Position numbers and translations under genes: made by a program
The notes under the pieces: model-generated
Seen by the model: only the letters and a program-made list of their open reading frames with translations
Told to the model about the DNA's origin: nothing
The model's database searches: none
Part shown: positions 1 through 9,561 of the stretch, in pieces
Layout: each line of letters begins with the position of its first letter
How positions within the stretch are numbered: the stretch's first letter is position 1
Assembly: GCA_022579005.1 (NCBI GenBank)
Contig: MU401879.1
Span: forward strand, 1 to 19,247
Reading direction: 5' to 3'
DNA: 19,247 bases
From: Poronia punctata
Lineage: Eukaryota; Ascomycota; Sordariomycetes; Xylariales; Xylariaceae

Positions 1-900
1 TATATATAATAAACTTTTAACTATAAGTAGCTTTTTAACTTTTTTAAGCTTATAGTTAAGCGCTTTATAATAAACTATAGTTTATTTTTTATATTATTTA
101 TTAGATTTAATATTTCTCTTTTTAGCTTTTATAAAAACTTTTTAGTGTTGCTTTTAAGCAATTAAATAATAATTAACTTTATAAAGCATAAAAATATTAT
201 ATAATATTTTAATTTAGTTTTAAAGCGTTAGCTAGCTGCTTTTTATTTATATTACGTTAACTTATATATAATACTTTATATTAACAGTTTTTTTAACTTA
301 AGCTTAAAGTATATTAATTTAAAGCTGCTTATATACTTTATATTATATATTTTATATTTTAAAGCTTTATTAAATAATAAGCCTTTTATTAATTTAAATT
401 ATTATAAACTATTATATTAGTTTTTAAAGTTTATTGCTTTTTAGTTTTTTTAGTTTTTTCATTTTTTTAGCTTTATATAGTATTTTTTAGCATAATAACG
501 CTTAAGTTTTTAAAGCGCAGTTGCTTTAAAAAAGCGTTTAAAAACTTTTTTAAAATTATATTTAAAAAAGTACTTATTTAAGTTAATATTTTTTAAATAC
601 TTTTAGTAATAAAAATAACTTAAAAAGTTTTAAACTATTATTTTTAATTTTAAAAATAAGCAAGCTTTATATAAAACTTAATAAATATAAAAGTATTGTT
701 AAACATTTTAATAGTTATTAATTTATATTATATAATAATTAAAAATATTTTTTAAAAAGTATATAAAATAAAAAATATTAGCTTATTAAATAAAAACTAA
801 TATAATTAGCAAAAAAATATCATATAACTATATAAAGCTAGTTTTTAAAAAAAGCAATTTTATATAAGCACTAGTTTTTTAATAGCAAACTAAGCTTATA
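1..900. other. AT-rich degenerate DNA, no recognisable gene
   Basis: Stops are dense in all frames and no protein motif could be read. Nearly all remaining C and G sit in ACT, GCT, AGT and AGC, as in the rest of the mutated DNA. An 11-bp perfect inverted repeat (TTAACTATAAG at 17-27, its complement at 49-59) and a short palindrome near 71-84 are the only structures seen. The stretch could hold the 5' part of Copia copy B or an unrelated dead element, but nothing in it decides this. Confidence 0.6.
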
Positions 901-1566
901 ATTTTAATAAATTATATTAACTATATTTAGTAAAGTAAAAAGTAAAAAACGGTGCTAAAATTAGCGTAAATAGTATATATATTAAATATATAAAATTAAT
1001 TACTATATATATATAACTAGTTTATAAGTATATATTGCTTAACTTTTATAGTTAAGCAACACTTATATTTATTTTAATTATATATTAATTAAATAGTTTT
1101 ACTTACGCTTTAATTATAAAAGCTATAAAGTAAATTATGCTTACTACTTAATTAAGTAGTAAATAAAATATACTTTATACTTTTTATTTTTTTAATATTA
1201 TACACTTTTTATTTTAGCTTTATTTTTAACGTTATAATTATTAAACAACTTAAAAGTATTTTTACTTAGTCCTATATAGCGCATATACTTTATACTAAGT
1301 ATATAAACCTTTTTTCTTATTAATTATTATATATAATTTTATTATTAATAAACATAAAATAATTATAGCACAATTTATAAAACGCGCAATTAATTTTTTA
1401 ATTAATACGCTTTATACATTATATTTTTTAAAATAAGCTCTGCTTATTCTTTTAATATTAAACTAATTATTACTTAATTTGCTAATATATACTAAACGCT
1501 CTTTTACTCTAATAGTAACTACTTAGTTATTTTTAAAGTAAACCTATTATTTATTATATATTTTAT
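901..1566. repeat. Repeat R1, copy 1 (unidentified, hairpin-rich, about 665 bp)
   Basis: This block matches 5716-6380 in direct orientation over its full length, with differences that are mostly C/T or G/A. It holds several short inverted repeats: TTGCTTAAC at 1035-1043 pairing with 1051-1059, a perfect 22-bp palindrome at 1141-1162, and AATAAGC/GCTTATT at 1432-1448. The left edge is sharp, because copy 2 begins directly after the truncated Copia fragment B'. The right edge is softer, near 1566. No TG...CA ends and no target duplication could be identified. It could be a long terminal repeat, a non-autonomous element or a piece of a larger repeat. I do not recognise it. Confidence 0.8.
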
Positions 1567-2089
1567 ATTTTTATAGTTTTTTTTTAATATAATAATGCTT
1601 ATAGCAATTAAAAATGCTAATTTTAATAAGCGTTATAATAAGTTTTTTACTTTATTTAAAGCTTACTAAGTAAAAATATTTATAAATAATAAATATAATA
1701 ATATATTTTGTTTATTTTATATAAGTATAAGCGTTAATAAAAAGTTTTTATTTTTTTTGCTAAGCTGCTTAAATTATTAAAATTAAGCTAAAGTGCTTAT
1801 ATTAATAATAATAAATAAATAAAATGCTAAAAAGCTACATTTAATACTAAATGCTTATATATTTTTAAATTAGCATATAGTATATAAGTAAGCAAGGCTA
1901 TAAAAGCTAAAGCGCTTAAACGTTTACTATGCTACTTTAATAATACCTTTAAAATAAAAAAGAAATTATATAAACTAGCTAAAATGGTTTTTTTATAAAT
2001 ATAAAATTAACAAAAATATTTTATTATATTAAAGCAAGCTTTTATTGCTTTTATAATTATATAAAAAACTTAAAAATTATTTTTTAAAA
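1567..2089. other. Degenerate DNA upstream of Copia B RT
   Basis: No confident protein match. On the + strand it lies just upstream of the reverse transcriptase remnant, so it may be the integrase-RT linker of the same polyprotein. That is inferred from position only. Fully mutated base composition. Confidence 0.4.
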
Positions 2090-3560
2090 AGTAAGTCTTT
2101 TAAAGCTAAACATAACTACTTAGTTAGTTATAACTAAATAAGCTTTTAAAAAAAAGTTTTTACTTATATAGCTAAAAACTATTAAATATTAAACTATATA
2201 TAAGTATATATTTATAAGTTTAATAAAAAAAGCTTTTACTTAAAGTGCAAAGTATAAATAGTAGTTTAAAGTAACTAATAGCTTATAAATAAATATAAAA
2301 ATCTATATGCTTTTACTTTAGCTAAAAAGTTTTTTAAAATATTAACTACTATTATAACTAAGTTTAACTTTAAAATAAAATAATATAATATAGTTAACGC
2401 TTTTATTAACATATTGCTTTAAAAACTAATTTATATAAAAATGCTTTATAGCTGCAAAAAAAAAATATATTTTATACTTTTTAAAAGCTTTTTATAAATT
2501 ATAAAAATTACTACTATTATAATAAAAAAAGCTTATATTAACACCTTTAAAGCTTAAATTTAAGCTAGTACTTTATAAACTTTATATTTTTATTAAAAAT
2601 AAAATATTATTATTTATATATATTAATAACTTTATGCTTGCTTACTAAAAAGCTTATAAAATAAAAGCTTTTATAGCTATTAAAAGTTTAAAAAATAAAT
2701 ATTAACTAATTAAAACTTATAAATTAAAGTAGTTTTTAAGTATAAAAATTATATAAAACTACAAACAAGGTTTAATTTAGCTATTTTAAGCTATATATAT
2801 TAAAAAAATATATAAGTTAAATAACTTTTTTAATAAAATGTTATTAACTTTTATAAAATTTATTAAGCTACTTTTAAATAAAAAAACTATTACTTATTAA
2901 AAAGTTTATTATTATTTATATAAAATTAAATTAATTATATATATTATAATTATTATTAAACTAAATATTGCTTTTGCTGCTTTATAACTTTTATGCTTTA
3001 ATAATAACTCTTTACTTACTTACTACACTGCTGCTAATTAAGTTTTAAACTATTTTTAAGCTAATTAACGCTTTACTTTATAGTTTAAAAATAAAAATAA
3101 GCTTAAAGTAGCTAGCAATTTATTATTTGCAAACAATACTATTAACTAAAAAAGCTTATAAGTATATATAATACTTTTTTTAGTAGTTTTATTAAACAAA
3201 AAGTAAATAAATAAAATACTATTATTATTTTTACTACTAAAGCAAAGCTTTTTACGTTAGCTTAAGCTATAAAAGAAGCTATATTTATTAGCTAACTTAT
3301 TAACAAGCTTAATATTAATTTAAAACAAAAGTATATTACTATTTAATATAATAACTAATAAACTATTAGTTTAATAAATAAAAACATTTTAACTTTTAAA
3401 ATAAAATTATAGTATATTTATATATATAATTATTAGCTATATTAAAAAGTAATTAATAAAACGCTTTAAGTAGTTTATATATTAATAAATTTAATAATAG
3501 CTAATAGTTTTATAAAGTTTTTAGCATAAAATAAGTAAGCAAGCTTTTTAAAGCAAATTA
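2090..3560 (+). pseudogene. Ty1/Copia polyprotein remnant B: reverse transcriptase and RNase H
   Basis: This is the C-terminal half of a Copia-type polyprotein, which would copy element RNA into DNA. Motifs survive with RIP-type substitutions. YNIVNAF at 2384-2404 corresponds to the first RT block, Y-D-x-V-N-A-F, with the catalytic Asp changed to Asn. YINNF at 2619-2633 corresponds to the Y-V-D-D box, with both Asp changed to Asn. An RNase H region follows, with FANNTI at 3126-3143 and the conserved tail reaching about 3560. The YVDD box and FANNTI share a frame, but the first RT block is in another, so at least one indel lies between 2404 and 2619. Many in-frame TAA/TAG codons stand where the family has Gln or Trp. 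Gag and integrase are not seen upstream, and R1 occupies 901-1566. Start and end are approximate. The family call is firm, the exact lineage is not. Confidence 0.78.
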
Positions 3561-3990
3561 ATTTAGTTAATATTAAAGCTATTTAAACTAAAATTAACTA
3601 GCTTGTTATTATAAAAGTGCAAAAAAGCTAAAAGAAAAATTAAAACAATTTAAACATTTATAACTATTATTATAAAAGCTATAATACTATAAATTAAAAG
3701 TATTATTTATAGCTATAAATAAACTAATATATTAAGCTATTTTAAAAAAGTATATTAAAACTAATAAGTTATAAGATAATAAAAATTAATATAATGCTTA
3801 TATAATAAAAGTTATATAGCTATAATAAAAACTACTATAAAAAAAAAGTTTTTTTTATAAAAGGTTTTTTTTTTACTTATTTAATATAAAAAAATTTTAT
3901 AGTAAAAAAAAGATTTCTTTTTTTACGTATATATTAATTAATATATATAATTTAGCTAATCTGCTTAGTTTTAATAATATGCTATTATTT
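3561..3990. other. Degenerate DNA 3' of Copia B
   Basis: No gene. This would be the 3' untranslated region and perhaps the 3' LTR of B, but no LTR pair was found. Around 3838-3930 there are long A and T runs, including a near-perfect inverted repeat, GTAAAAAAAAGA facing TCTTTTTTTAC. Mutated base composition changes abruptly to richer sequence at about 3991. Confidence 0.4.
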
Positions 3991-4360
3991 ATAAAAGTTA
4001 TTAAAAAAGCACCTATAAAATTGCTAAAAGAGCACCTAAATCCGCTTTTAGCTAATTAAACGGCCTAAAAGCGACTAAAAGCGACCTGCCTAGTGCTTAT
4101 TTCCTTATTGCACTTAGCAATATATAAATACTACTTATAAAAATAAACGTAAAAGCAAAAGAAAAATAAACAAAAAAATAAAAAAAAAGCTATTAGTACT
4201 ACTTAGCCTTGCTTTATTTACTAAAGATTTAAAGGGTATAAAATAATATGTTTGTGCTATAGAAAATAAGACTTAAAGCAGGTATCTTGTTATACAGTGT
4301 AGTAGGATTATAAATGCCCCTTTAATAATTTTATAGGTGCCCCTTTAACAATTCTCTTAT
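3991..4360. mobile_element. Short terminal-inverted-repeat element 1 (MITE-like, about 370 bp)
   Basis: The two ends are inverted copies, and each end is two head-to-tail units of 23-26 bp. Left units are 3991-4014 and 4015-4037, ending GCACCT. Right units are 4312-4334 and 4335-4360, carrying the complements (AGGTGC or its variant AAATGC). A TA dinucleotide lies at both tips (3992-3993 and 4358-4359), as expected for TA-targeting Tc1/mariner/pogo-type elements. The roughly 275 bp between the ends has no ORF of note. It holds TATATAAATA near 4121 followed by an A-rich stretch. The sequence keeps TpC, CpA and GpG that are almost absent outside, so it is little mutated. The transposase that moves it is not in the window. 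Exact tips are uncertain by a few bases. Confidence 0.65.
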
Positions 4361-4363
4361 TTA

Positions 4364-4806
4364 TAGGGCTATGCTAGATCTGCTGTTAGGTTTGTACTAC
4401 ATCTGCTGTTATATAGTAGCCGGCGGCTGCTAACAACTAAAATACAGTGTAAGCAATCCCTTTGCTAAACTATATATAAAGTTAATGTTTAACTTAGCCT
4501 TGTGCTGCCTAGCGCTGCATTTTTAGGTACTTAGGTTACTAGTATGTATTTATTACCTATGTACTTATTACCTATATACCTACTACCTATAATAAGATTA
4601 TAGAACTAATGTAAAAATGCGCACATTGCAAATTAACCTTATATAATTTAAAAAAACAAAAGGCAAAGGGTAAAGGTTAAAGGTAAAGAGTATATAAAGG
4701 TTTAGGAGTTTTACTAGTTAGACTGTATTATAAGTGCATATAGCTGCTTGCTACTATATAACAGCAGATGTAATATAAACCTAACAGCAAATCTAGCACA
4801 GCCCTA
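4364..4806. mobile_element. Short terminal-inverted-repeat element 2 (MITE-like, about 440 bp)
   Basis: Terminal inverted repeats of about 63 bp run from GGGCTATGCTAG at 4366 to about 4428, and from about 4741 to 4804 (ending GCCC). They are flanked by TA on both sides (4364-4365 and 4805-4806), fitting a TA target duplication. Inside the left end ATCTGCTGTTA occurs twice, at 4378-4388 and 4401-4411, 23 bp apart. The right end has the inverted equivalents. The core contains a 15-bp tandem repeat at 4550-4591 and an AAAGG-rich patch near 4660-4690, but no ORF. It sits directly against B' on its right and only a few bases from element 1 on its left. It is a non-autonomous DNA transposon by structure, and the family is unknown. 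Confidence 0.8.
4550..4591. repeat. 15-bp tandem repeat, two full copies and a partial third
   Basis: TTATTACCTATGTAC at 4550-4564, TTATTACCTATATAC at 4565-4579, then the partial copy CTACTACCTATA at 4580-4591. It lies in the core of short element 2. Confidence 0.8.
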
Positions 4807-5713
4807 TTTATATAATTTAAATAAAAAAACAATATTGTATATAAGCTATATTATAATTTAGCTTTAAGTATTATAATATTTTTATTTATTAAACTAATAG
4901 TTTGCTAGTTATTTTACTAAATAGTAATATACTTTTATTTTTAATTAATACTAAGCTTTTTAATAAGCTAGCTAATAAATATAGTTTTTTTATAGCTTAA
5001 GCTAATATAAAAAGTTTTACTTTAATAATAAAAGTAATAATAATATTTTATTTATTTATTTTTTATTTAATAAAACTACTAAAAAAGTATAGCATATATT
5101 TATAAGCTTTTTTAATTAATAATATTGTTTATAAATAATAAATTACTAGCTATTTTAAGCTTATTTTTATTGTTAAACTATAAAGTAAAGTGTTAATTTA
5201 CGTAAAAATAGTTTAAAACTTAGTTAGTAGCAATATATTAAGCAAGTAAAAAGTTATTATTAAAAAGTAAAAGTTATAAAGTAGTAAAAGTAATATTTAG
5301 TTTAATAGTAACTATAATATATATAATTAATTTAATTTTATATTAATAATAATAAACCTTTTAATAAGTAGCAGTTTTTTATTTAAAAATAGCTTAATGA
5401 ATTTTATAAATATTAATAGCATTTAGCTAAAAAGATTACTTAACTTATATTTTTTTTAATATATACAGCTTAAAATAACTAAATTAAACATTGTTTATAG
5501 TTTTAAATAATCTTTATACTTAAAAACTATTTTAATTTATAACTTTTAATTAGTTAGTATTTATTTTTTAATCTTTAATAGCTATAAAAGCTTTAGCTTT
5601 ACAAGCTTTTTAATAAGTAAGTATAAAGTTATTAATATATATAAATAATACTATTTTATTTTTAATAAAAATATAAAGTATATAAAGCACTAGTTTAAAT
5701 TTAAGCTTTAAAA
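4807..5713 (-). pseudogene. Truncated inverted copy of Copia B RT-RNase H (B')
   Basis: The reverse complement matches about 2545-3490 of copy B along its whole length, with transition differences. Reading on the minus strand, it begins inside RT downstream of the first catalytic block. It passes the Y-V-D-D equivalent at 5628-5639, again with Asp to Asn, and ends inside RNase H at the TA where short element 2 is inserted. It is cut at both ends: R1 copy 2 starts at 5716 and short element 2 ends at 4806. The missing RT N-terminus is not found beyond R1, so R1 is not a simple insertion into this copy. A rearrangement or deletion is more likely. Stops are frequent and no product is possible. 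Confidence 0.75.
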
Positions 5714-5715
5714 GT

Positions 5716-6380
5716 ATTTTTAATAAATTATATTAACTATATCTAGTAAAGTAAAAAGTAAAAAACAGTGCTAAAATTAGCGTAGCTAGTATATATATTA
5801 AATATATAAAATTAATTAATATATATATATAACTTATTTATAAGTGCGCGTTGCTTAACCTTTATAGTTAAGCAATACTTATATTTATTTTAGTTATATA
5901 TTAGTTAAGCAGTTTAACTTACGCTTTAATTATAAAAGCTATAAAGTAAATTATACTTGCTGCTTAATTAAGCAGTAAGTAAAATATACTTTACGCTTTT
6001 TACTTTTTTAATATTATATACTTTTTATTTTAGCTTTATTTTTAACGTTATAATTATTAAATAACTTAAAAGTATTTTTACTTAGTGCTATATAGCGCAT
6101 ATGCTTTATACTAAGTATATAAACTTTTTTTTTATTAGTTATTATATATAACCTTATTATTAATAAACTTAAAATAATTATAATATAATTTATAAAGCGT
6201 ATAGTTAAATTTTTAATTAACACGCTATATATATTATATTTTTTAAAATAAGCTTTGCTTATTTTTTTAATATTAAATTTATTATTATTTAATTTGCTAA
6301 TATATACTAAACGCTTTTTTACTTTAGTAGTAACTATTTAGTTATTTTTAAAGTAAACTTATTATTTATTATATACTTTT
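5716..6380. repeat. Repeat R1, copy 2
   Basis: Direct repeat of 901-1566. It keeps the same hairpins: TTGCTTAAC at 5851-5859 with its partner at 5867-5875, and the 22-bp palindrome at 5957-5978, now with one mismatch. Against copy 1 the substitutions are largely transitions, for example TACGCTTTTTAC here against TATACTTTTTAT there. It abuts the end of B' on the left. The longest open frame of the window (minus strand, 69 codons) falls inside it but has no family resemblance, and the matching frame in copy 1 is interrupted by stops. Confidence 0.8.
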
Positions 6381-7691
6381 TATTTAAATTAAATAGTTTA
6401 AATATTATAATAAAGCTTTTTTAATTTTTATAATATAAAAAAAAACATATAAAAATAAAACTTAATTTTAAAATTAAGTTTAAATATAGCAAACTAAGTA
6501 TAACTAATTAAACTTTTTTTTACTAATATAGTAAGTAAAATAAGTATAAAAAAGGTAGCTTAAAGTAATTAATACTTTTAGCTTTTATAGTTATATTTAG
6601 CTAAAAGTTTAATAAAATTTTAAAAAAACATATACTTAGTACTTTATTTAATTACTTATTTTTTAATTAAATTTCTTGCTTATACCTTATACTTTATTAA
6701 ATATAAATTTTATACTTTTACTTTTAAAAAGTCTTTAAATACTTTAAATCTTTTTACTTAATTATATAGTGCTTATACTTTAGTTAAGTATACTTTTATA
6801 AGTATTTTTAATTAAGTTTATATATGCTTAGCGCTTAAAATACTTTATATTTTTTTATATACTTATATTTTTTAATTACTAAAAGTTTTTTTTGCTAAGT
6901 ACTAACTTTTTAATTTAAATTAATATTTTAACTACTAATTACTATAGCTTAATTAAAATATAATATATTTATTATTTATTTATTTTTATTTATTTTTATA
7001 TTAGCTATACTAGCTAATTATATACTGCTTTTTATAAGTATAAAAAGTAAACTTTTTTTTACTTATATTATAAGCTTTTTTTAACTTTTTACTTTTTAAA
7101 TAACTTGTATATATAAGCTACTTACTTTTTAACGCTTTTATTATATATATTTTATTAACTTTAAGCTTTTTTTACTTAAAGCTTTTATTTTTTTATATTT
7201 TTATAACTTTAGTAAGTATATATAATAATATTAAATAATAGCGTTTATATTTTCTTTTATTTTCTTTTATTTTTTTTTATTTTTTTTAGCTTATATTATA
7301 TTTTTTATATTAACTTAAATTTTTCTTTTAATATTAGTTTAAAATAGTTTTAGCTTACTTTTACTTTTATACTTTATGCTTTTTTTATTTTTATATATTT
7401 TGCTTTAATTTTAATTTTGCTTATTATATTACTTATTGCTACTATTTTATAAGCGCTTATATATATACTATTACTACTTTAGCTTATTAAATAGCTTACT
7501 AAGCAAACGCTATTTATTACTTTTTTAAAAAAATTGCTATTTAGTTTTAGTTTTATAAAGCTTTTAAATTTAAATAAGTTATTTATATATATTTTTTATT
7601 ATATAATTATATTTATACTTTTTTAACTTTTATATATTATAAATATAATTTTATTAAGTTTTTTAAGTAAAAAAAAGCTATTATTACTTTC

Positions 7692-7781
7692 TTTTTTATA
7701 TTAATTACTTTATTACTTTTTTAATTACTGCTTTTATTTTTTATATTAACTTTTTTTATTACTTTTTTAATTATATTTATA
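7692..7781. repeat. Imperfect 45-bp tandem duplication
   Basis: Two units, 7692-7736 and 7737-7781, both begin TTTTTTATATTAA and share TATTACTTTTTTAATTA. Differences are few. It is in low-complexity pyrimidine-rich DNA, so chance contributes. Confidence 0.55.
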
Positions 7782-8464
7782 AGCTTTAATAAATTAAACT
7801 TTATTTCTAATAAAAGTATTATATAAGCTTTTATTTTTTTATTTTTTAAAAAAATTTAAAATAACTTTTACTTTTTATACTTTGCTTTACTTTTTGCTTT
7901 TTAAGTTTTAGTATTGCTTTTAGCTTTTACTTTTTAATATTTTTTATACTTTTGCTTTTAGCTTATTACTAAATTCTTTTTTTTAAGTTTTTACTTAGCA
8001 ACTTTAACTTTGCTTTTATTTTAGTTACTACTACTTTTTTTTTTTTAAGTTTTTATATTTAAAATAGTTAATTTTTTAGTTAAAGTTATTAAGCTGCTTA
8101 TTATAATACTAAAAAATATTTATATATACTTTTTTAATATAAACTTTCTTTTTAATACTTTTTTTTAAGTTTTTAGCTAAATATTTTTATGCTTTTTAGC
8201 TTTAAAGCTTACTTTAAATATTAATAATACTTTTTTTTTTACTACTTATTTTATTATTGTTTTATAAATTATACTACTAATACTAAGCGCTTTTTTAGTT
8301 ATATTTGCTATTTTTTTGCTAGTTTTAATAATTGCTATAAAGTTAGCATTAGCTATTTAAAAATTGCTAAAGCTAGTTTTTAAACTTATTACTTTTATTA
8401 TTAAAGTTATTATAGTTATAAACTAATATAAATACTTTTTATATATACTTTATTATTTTATGCT

Positions 8465-8497
8465 AACTTAAATTATATAATAAACTTAAATTATATA
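8465..8497. repeat. 15-bp direct repeat (AACTTAAATTATATA)
   Basis: Exact copies at 8465-8479 and 8483-8497, period 18 bp. Short and AT-rich, of doubtful meaning. Confidence 0.5.
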
Positions 8498-8929
8498 ACT
8501 TTACTTACTACTTTTATAAAGCTTTATATTTTAAGCAAATTAAAAAACTTTAAAATAACATTATAAGTATTTTTTTTATTATATGTTTATTATACTTACT
8601 AACTTTATATTAGTATATTAATAAGCTTTATAGCACTATTTGCTTTATTTAATATTTATTAAATTAAATTTTTAATAAAAATACCAATATATTTAAAAGA
8701 AATTTAAAATAAATAGTTAAATTAAAGGTTATTAGTTTAAAATATTAATAGCTAGTTTAGCTTTAAAAGTTATTTAAAATTAAATAATATTAGCACAACT
8801 TTTTTTTATTATATTTTTTTTATATTTTATAATATATTTACTATTTAGCTTATATATACTTACTAACTTATTTTTTTTATAATTTATATTATATACTTTT
8901 TATATATATTATATATATTTCAACTTAGC

Positions 8930-9225
8930 ACTTTAATATATTATAAATTAAGTATTATATAAAAGTATTTAAATATAATATAAAAAAGCTTTTTAGTTAA
9001 ACTATTTACTAGCATATTTTTAATTAAAATATATTTATCTTTAAAAGTGTTTTAAAAATATTTATATTAAACTTATATATTTCATATATTTATATACTAT
9101 AATTAAATACTAATTTTTTTTAATTGCTTATTATAAGCTTAATAGCTTAAATATTATTATAGTAAATTGTTTAATTTTAATTAAAGTCTAGATATAGCTT
9201 TTTTAATAAGCGTTTAATTGCTATA
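8930..9225 (-). pseudogene. Ty1/Copia remnant C, RNase H C-terminal part (3' segment)
   Basis: Read on the minus strand, this segment continues the RNase H that is interrupted by element A. After the insertion point it shows a leucine-rich RRLLxEL-like stretch and then a C-D-N-x-Q equivalent near 9140-9170, here Y-N-N after C/G loss. Near the end (about 9040-8990) is a block like the Copia C-terminal 'M-x-A-D-x-L-T-K', in which Asp reads as Asn. The other part is at 15325-16019. When A and one copy of its CTATA duplication are left out of the reading, the frame runs on across the junction. That frame still holds in-frame stops. C is therefore older than A. Whether C belongs to the same family as B is unclear. 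Confidence 0.7.
9221..9225. repeat. Target-site duplication of element A, left copy (CTATA)
   Basis: CTATA immediately before the 5' LTR, identical to 15325-15329 immediately after the 3' LTR. Five bases is the usual duplication made by Copia-type integrases. Confidence 0.88.
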
Positions 9226-9561
9226 TGTTAAAATCTCTTTTAATACCCCTGTATTAATTAACTATATTAGCTAAATTAATATAAACTATATTATATTCTT
9301 TAATAAAAGTAAATACTAAAGAAATAAATGTATACGTATAAGCTAATTATAAGTGCATACTTGCTATATACTTTAGTTATAAAAGGTACGCTACTTTTAT
9401 ATACTTAGTACGTAGTAGGTCTAAGTAGCCTTTATATTATAAGCTATTTAAACTTAGCTATAAGTAGTTTTTTTAACTTTTTTTTTTTAATAAATTAAGT
9501 TTAATATAGTATTATAAGTAGTAATGTATTATAATTATATTTATTTTTAGCTAGACTAATA
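9226..9561 (+). repeat. 5' LTR of Copia element A
   Basis: Begins TGTTAAAATC and ends GACTAATA, a mutated form of the expected ...CA end. Aligns along its length with 14985-15324 and, inverted, with 16025-16364. Differences between the three are nearly all transitions, for example AGTACGTAGTAGGTC here against AGTATATAATAAGTC in the 3' LTR. The primer-binding site should start at 9562. The sequence there (TTAATTAGTAGTTAAATTAG) is too altered to assign a tRNA. Confidence 0.88.

Larger units (their letters stand above)
6383..8900. other. Long pyrimidine-rich degenerate tract without recognisable gene
   Basis: The + strand is strongly T-rich with C, above all between about 6640 and 8300, so the minus strand is purine-rich. 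Minus-strand frames read as Lys-rich stretches broken by stops. This would fit a former Lys/Glu-rich protein region, such as a Gag or a transposase tail, but no diagnostic motif was found. Downstream (minus strand) of the C RNase H remnant there should be a 3' LTR of C. A possible edge lies at 8798, where a run reading AAAAAAAAG on the minus strand meets TTGTGCTAATA. Small tandem repeats occur at 7692-7781 and 8465-8497. Confidence 0.45.

Noticed and set aside
3122..3143. FANNT read as a LINE-type F-A-D-D-T reverse transcriptase box (also at 14426-14440)
   Set aside because: In both places the surrounding blocks fit the start of a Copia RNase H, and the true RT boxes were found upstream at 2619 and 13970. 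The likeness to a LINE motif is coincidental.
4121..4290. TATATAAATA and following A-rich DNA as the promoter of a host gene starting near 4248
   Set aside because: The ATG there opens no frame of useful length, and the stretch lies between the inverted ends of short element 1.
6014..6223. Open frame of 69 codons on the minus strand with an ATG start
   Set aside because: It lies inside repeat R1. The same frame in copy 1 (901-1566) is interrupted by stops, the composition is Ile/Lys/Asn-rich as expected for random AT-rich DNA, and there is no family resemblance.
901..6380. R1 copies as the two LTRs of a single element spanning 901-6380
   Set aside because: The interior would hold a forward B, an inverted B' and two unrelated short elements, with too little room for Gag and integrase. 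No TG...CA ends or target duplication were found.
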